The notes beneath the pieces were generated by a model. That model did no database searches, was not told where the DNA came from, and saw nothing but the letters and a program-made list of their open reading frames with translations. From Phialocephala subalpina (taxonomy: Eukaryota > Ascomycota > Leotiomycetes > Helotiales > Mollisiaceae): a stretch of 19,189 nucleotides of DNA. Of the stretch, positions 17,469-19,189 are shown piece after piece. Made by a program: the position numbers and the translations under genes. Where the stretch lies: assembly GCA_900073065.1 (NCBI GenBank), contig FJOG01000007.1, forward strand, positions 183,437-202,625, read 5' to 3'. Numbering within the stretch: position 1 is the first letter of the stretch; each line of letters begins with the position of its first letter.

Positions 17469-17866
17469 CAGCGAAAACTAGTATAGGGTGAGTAATCATA
17501 ATTCTTGACTACCAGAGACCACTGAAGCTGACATTATTCCCCGGTGCAATCAAGGAAAACCGTATCTTGTTAAAGGATAGCTTGCTTTGCATAGAGAGTT
17601 GGAAAGTGCTAGACGTGAGATATTATGAGCTAAAATGAATGAATTGAATGAATAGAGCAGAGGCTAAGAACTTTCTCAATCACATAATGTGACACCACCT
17701 GGCTTGAGCGAGGGAAGTAGCTATTCAATGCGTGGTCGGAGGTTCATGGCTAAAGTGACAAAGGAAACAACAAGGCTGTGCAGAAACGATTATGCGGCAT
17801 TCAATAAATGCATTCCTTCTGAATCAAGTGCTCGCCCCCTTGAAGACATTCAAGTCACCCATTCCT
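17469..17866. other. intergenic, no gene supported
   Basis: AT-rich flank of the 2EXR pseudogene. A plus-strand frame beginning at 17689 runs into the antisense of the SANT-like pseudogene and is partly its shadow; its unique part has no motif. Confidence 0.5.
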
Positions 17867-18766
17867 CTAGCGCCTCTTCATCGTTTGAGACGTCTCTGAG
17901 CGACGCTTCAACTTGGTACTATCGTGGACCTGCAACGTCCTTTGCTTCTGTCCGAAAAGCGGTCTGAAATCTCATCCCACGATAGATCCTCCCACCTTAG
18001 TTGCAGCAGAAGCTCGTCGTCTTCAGACGAGAATCGCGCATTCCTGACGGGTTAGCTCATCGAACGTTCTTGCAGAGGCGACGGTTCCGAGTCTCTTTTG
18101 TTACTGCGCCTGAATTTTATCGAATAGCGCACTTAGATGGTCCCTAGGCTCCGGTTAAAGAGGGCAACACCGATGTCTTCCCACGAACAGTCATCGTTCC
18201 TCATCCGAAGTGGCGATACATCCTCTTCTAGTGCCCATTTAACGCACCTTCTCTTAGATTGCAACGGTGCTTAGTGTATCTTGGAATGTTTAGCGTCGTA
18301 ATAGATCGGAACCTTTGCTGGCGCCTCCTTCTTAAGACAAATGTCCAATGCTTCGGGATTGATCAGTAAGTGAAAGTGTTCCGAGATCGATGGCAGTTTG
18401 AACTCAAGACGATACGTTACATCATCCCCGATCCGTGTGCGTTTGAGGAAGCCTTGGAAGGGCCGTTCCTGGTGCTCCGCAACTAGTGCCGACTTTACCG
18501 TAGCCGAGAGACTTCGAGAAGTTCGCGGAGTAGAGTGGTTCTAATTATCTACGGAAGTTGGCGGGTGCTCATGATCGGCCTGGGACTGCGCATCGTCGAT
18601 CTCGGCTTGCGTAGTTGAGGATGGCGTGAGGCTGTGAGCTTAGAGCAGTGGCGGCGAGAGTGGGCTGACTTTGGGCGGGCGTGGACGTAGAAGCCAAGCT
18701 GTCCTGGTCGAGCGGAGGAAATGGACGGAGGCAGTCGTCCACAAAACGCTCGTCTTCGATATCAAA
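17867..18766 (-). pseudogene. decayed tandem SANT/Myb-like protein gene
   Basis: One minus-strand frame from about 18640 to 17941 carries a conserved block (PFQGFLKRTRIGDDVTYRLE, 18465-18400), then two Myb/SANT-like units. The first is near 18255-18110 (WALEEDVSPLRM, CSWEDIGVALFNRSLGTI, stop, VRYSIKF). The second is near 18040-17900 (FSSEDDELLLQL, DLSWDEISDRF, SDRSKG), each with the acidic EED/EDD start, central Trp and VRYS-type end. It is disrupted by stops at 18543-18541, 18273-18271, 18135-18133 and 18054-18052, by a one-base frameshift near 17940, and by another near 18635 that separates an acidic N-terminal stretch (DIEDERFVDDCLRPFPPLDQ). It would have been a nuclear DNA-binding or chromatin protein. 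Three of the four stops look like CAA changed to TAA. Confidence 0.7.
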
Positions 18767-18775
18767 CTATGGTTC

Positions 18776-18984
18776 ATGGCCGGACGGGACTGTTTGGATG
18801 GCACAAACCCTAAGGAGTGTGGGCATAAGCGGTGCCATGATTGCGTCCTCGAAAAACCGGCAAGGTATCTGCTTTGGAATTCTTCTAATACAGGAGGGGA
18901 GGCACGAAATGCGGAGGGATCAACCCAGAAGAAGGGTATGGGGGCCAAAGAAGGAGATCTCAGCCATGAGCACCAGCAGCACTT
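18776..18984 (+). other. Cys/His-rich coding fragment between the SANT-gene copies
   Basis: A plus-strand frame, open well beyond this segment, contains GRDCLDGTNPKECGHKRCHDC: Cys/His residues spaced C..C-x-H-x2-C-x2-C, the look of a small fungal zinc-ribbon motif ending CGHxRCHDC. It lies exactly where homology between the two minus-strand copies breaks off (18985). It may be a captured gene fragment or a chance antisense frame. Confidence 0.3.
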
Positions 18985-19189
18985 TGGCAGTTTGAACTCG
19001 AGATTGTATGTTATATTATCCCCGATCTTTGTCCGTTTAAGGAAGCCTTGAAACGGCAATTCAGCGACTGGTACCGATTCTGTTATTGTAGAGGGACTTC
19101 GAGAAGTTCGCGAGGTATGTTGGTGCTCGTTATCGATGAATGTCGGCGCACATCCGTGATCAGCCTGGGGTTGCGCGTTGCTCCGATGA
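18985..19189 (-). pseudogene. truncated second copy of the SANT-gene N-terminal block, runs off window
   Basis: The minus-strand frame is open from the window edge through 68 codons and aligns with 18587-18395 of the neighbouring pseudogene: QADH, then IDNE/VDN, TSRTSRS, then PFQGFLKRTKIGDNITYNLE against PFQGFLKRTRIGDDVTYRLE. Offset is about 586 bp. Homology stops abruptly after EFKLP at 18985 and unrelated sequence follows, so this copy lacks the SANT-like units. Its own 5' part lies outside the window. Unlike its neighbour, it has no stop in the shared block. Confidence 0.65.

Noticed and set aside
17689..17967. Plus-strand 92-codon ORF
   Set aside because: Its second half is antisense to the SANT-like relic and its first half has no motif or promoter support.

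Overview
The window looks like nuclear DNA of a filamentous ascomycete (Pezizomycotina; Leotiomycetes is my guess from protein flavour only). The support is: genes split by 44-58 nt introns with GT..CTAAC/CTGAC..AG signals, and protein types largely confined to filamentous fungi (a DUF7025-type AAA+ ATPase, a 2EXR-type protein, a C2H2 protein with a paired finger, and a nuclease-plus-kinase protein). No rRNA, tRNA, CRISPR array or bacterial-style operon was seen.

Layout. 1-2140: no intact gene; one convincing 3' exon (907-1256, +) and a 17-bp minisatellite. 2141-2412: a second 17-bp minisatellite. 2882-5473 (-): an intact eight-exon AAA+ ATPase of 740 residues, with one GC-AG intron and one frame-preserving intron. 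5474-6976: no genes; decayed direct repeats and a 66/67-bp tandem repeat ending in a palindrome. 6977-7775 (+): a three-exon gene of unknown function. 7786-8818 (-): a four-exon C2H2 protein that shares a 333-bp bidirectional promoter with a 24-residue CxxC microprotein (9152-9226, +). 9227-10954: a decayed or unresolved minus-strand finger-like locus, including a clear coding exon at 9918-10124 and a 900-bp-spaced duplicate. 10955-13336 (+): a large single-exon protein with a charged coiled coil, a PD-(D/E)xK nuclease-like core and a protein-kinase-like domain. 14066-14263 (+): a small four-cysteine ORF. 14512-15339 (-): a compact stand-alone kinase with HND in place of HRD. 15756-16200 (-): an orphan exon-like ORF. 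16779-17468 (+): a 2EXR-type gene with two internal stops. 17867-19189 (-): a decayed tandem SANT/Myb-like locus, partly duplicated, with a Cys/His-rich fragment on the opposite strand between the copies.

How it fits together. The window mixes intact, single-copy-looking genes with broken members of what look like dispersed families, as expected of accessory or subtelomere-like fungal DNA. Five of the six internal stops in the two decayed loci could have come from CAA/CAG codons by C-to-T change, which is compatible with repeat-induced point mutation but does not prove it. The strongest biological candidate is the nuclease-kinase protein, with a second unrelated kinase-like gene about 1.2 kb away in convergent orientation. 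Any functional link between the two is inference.
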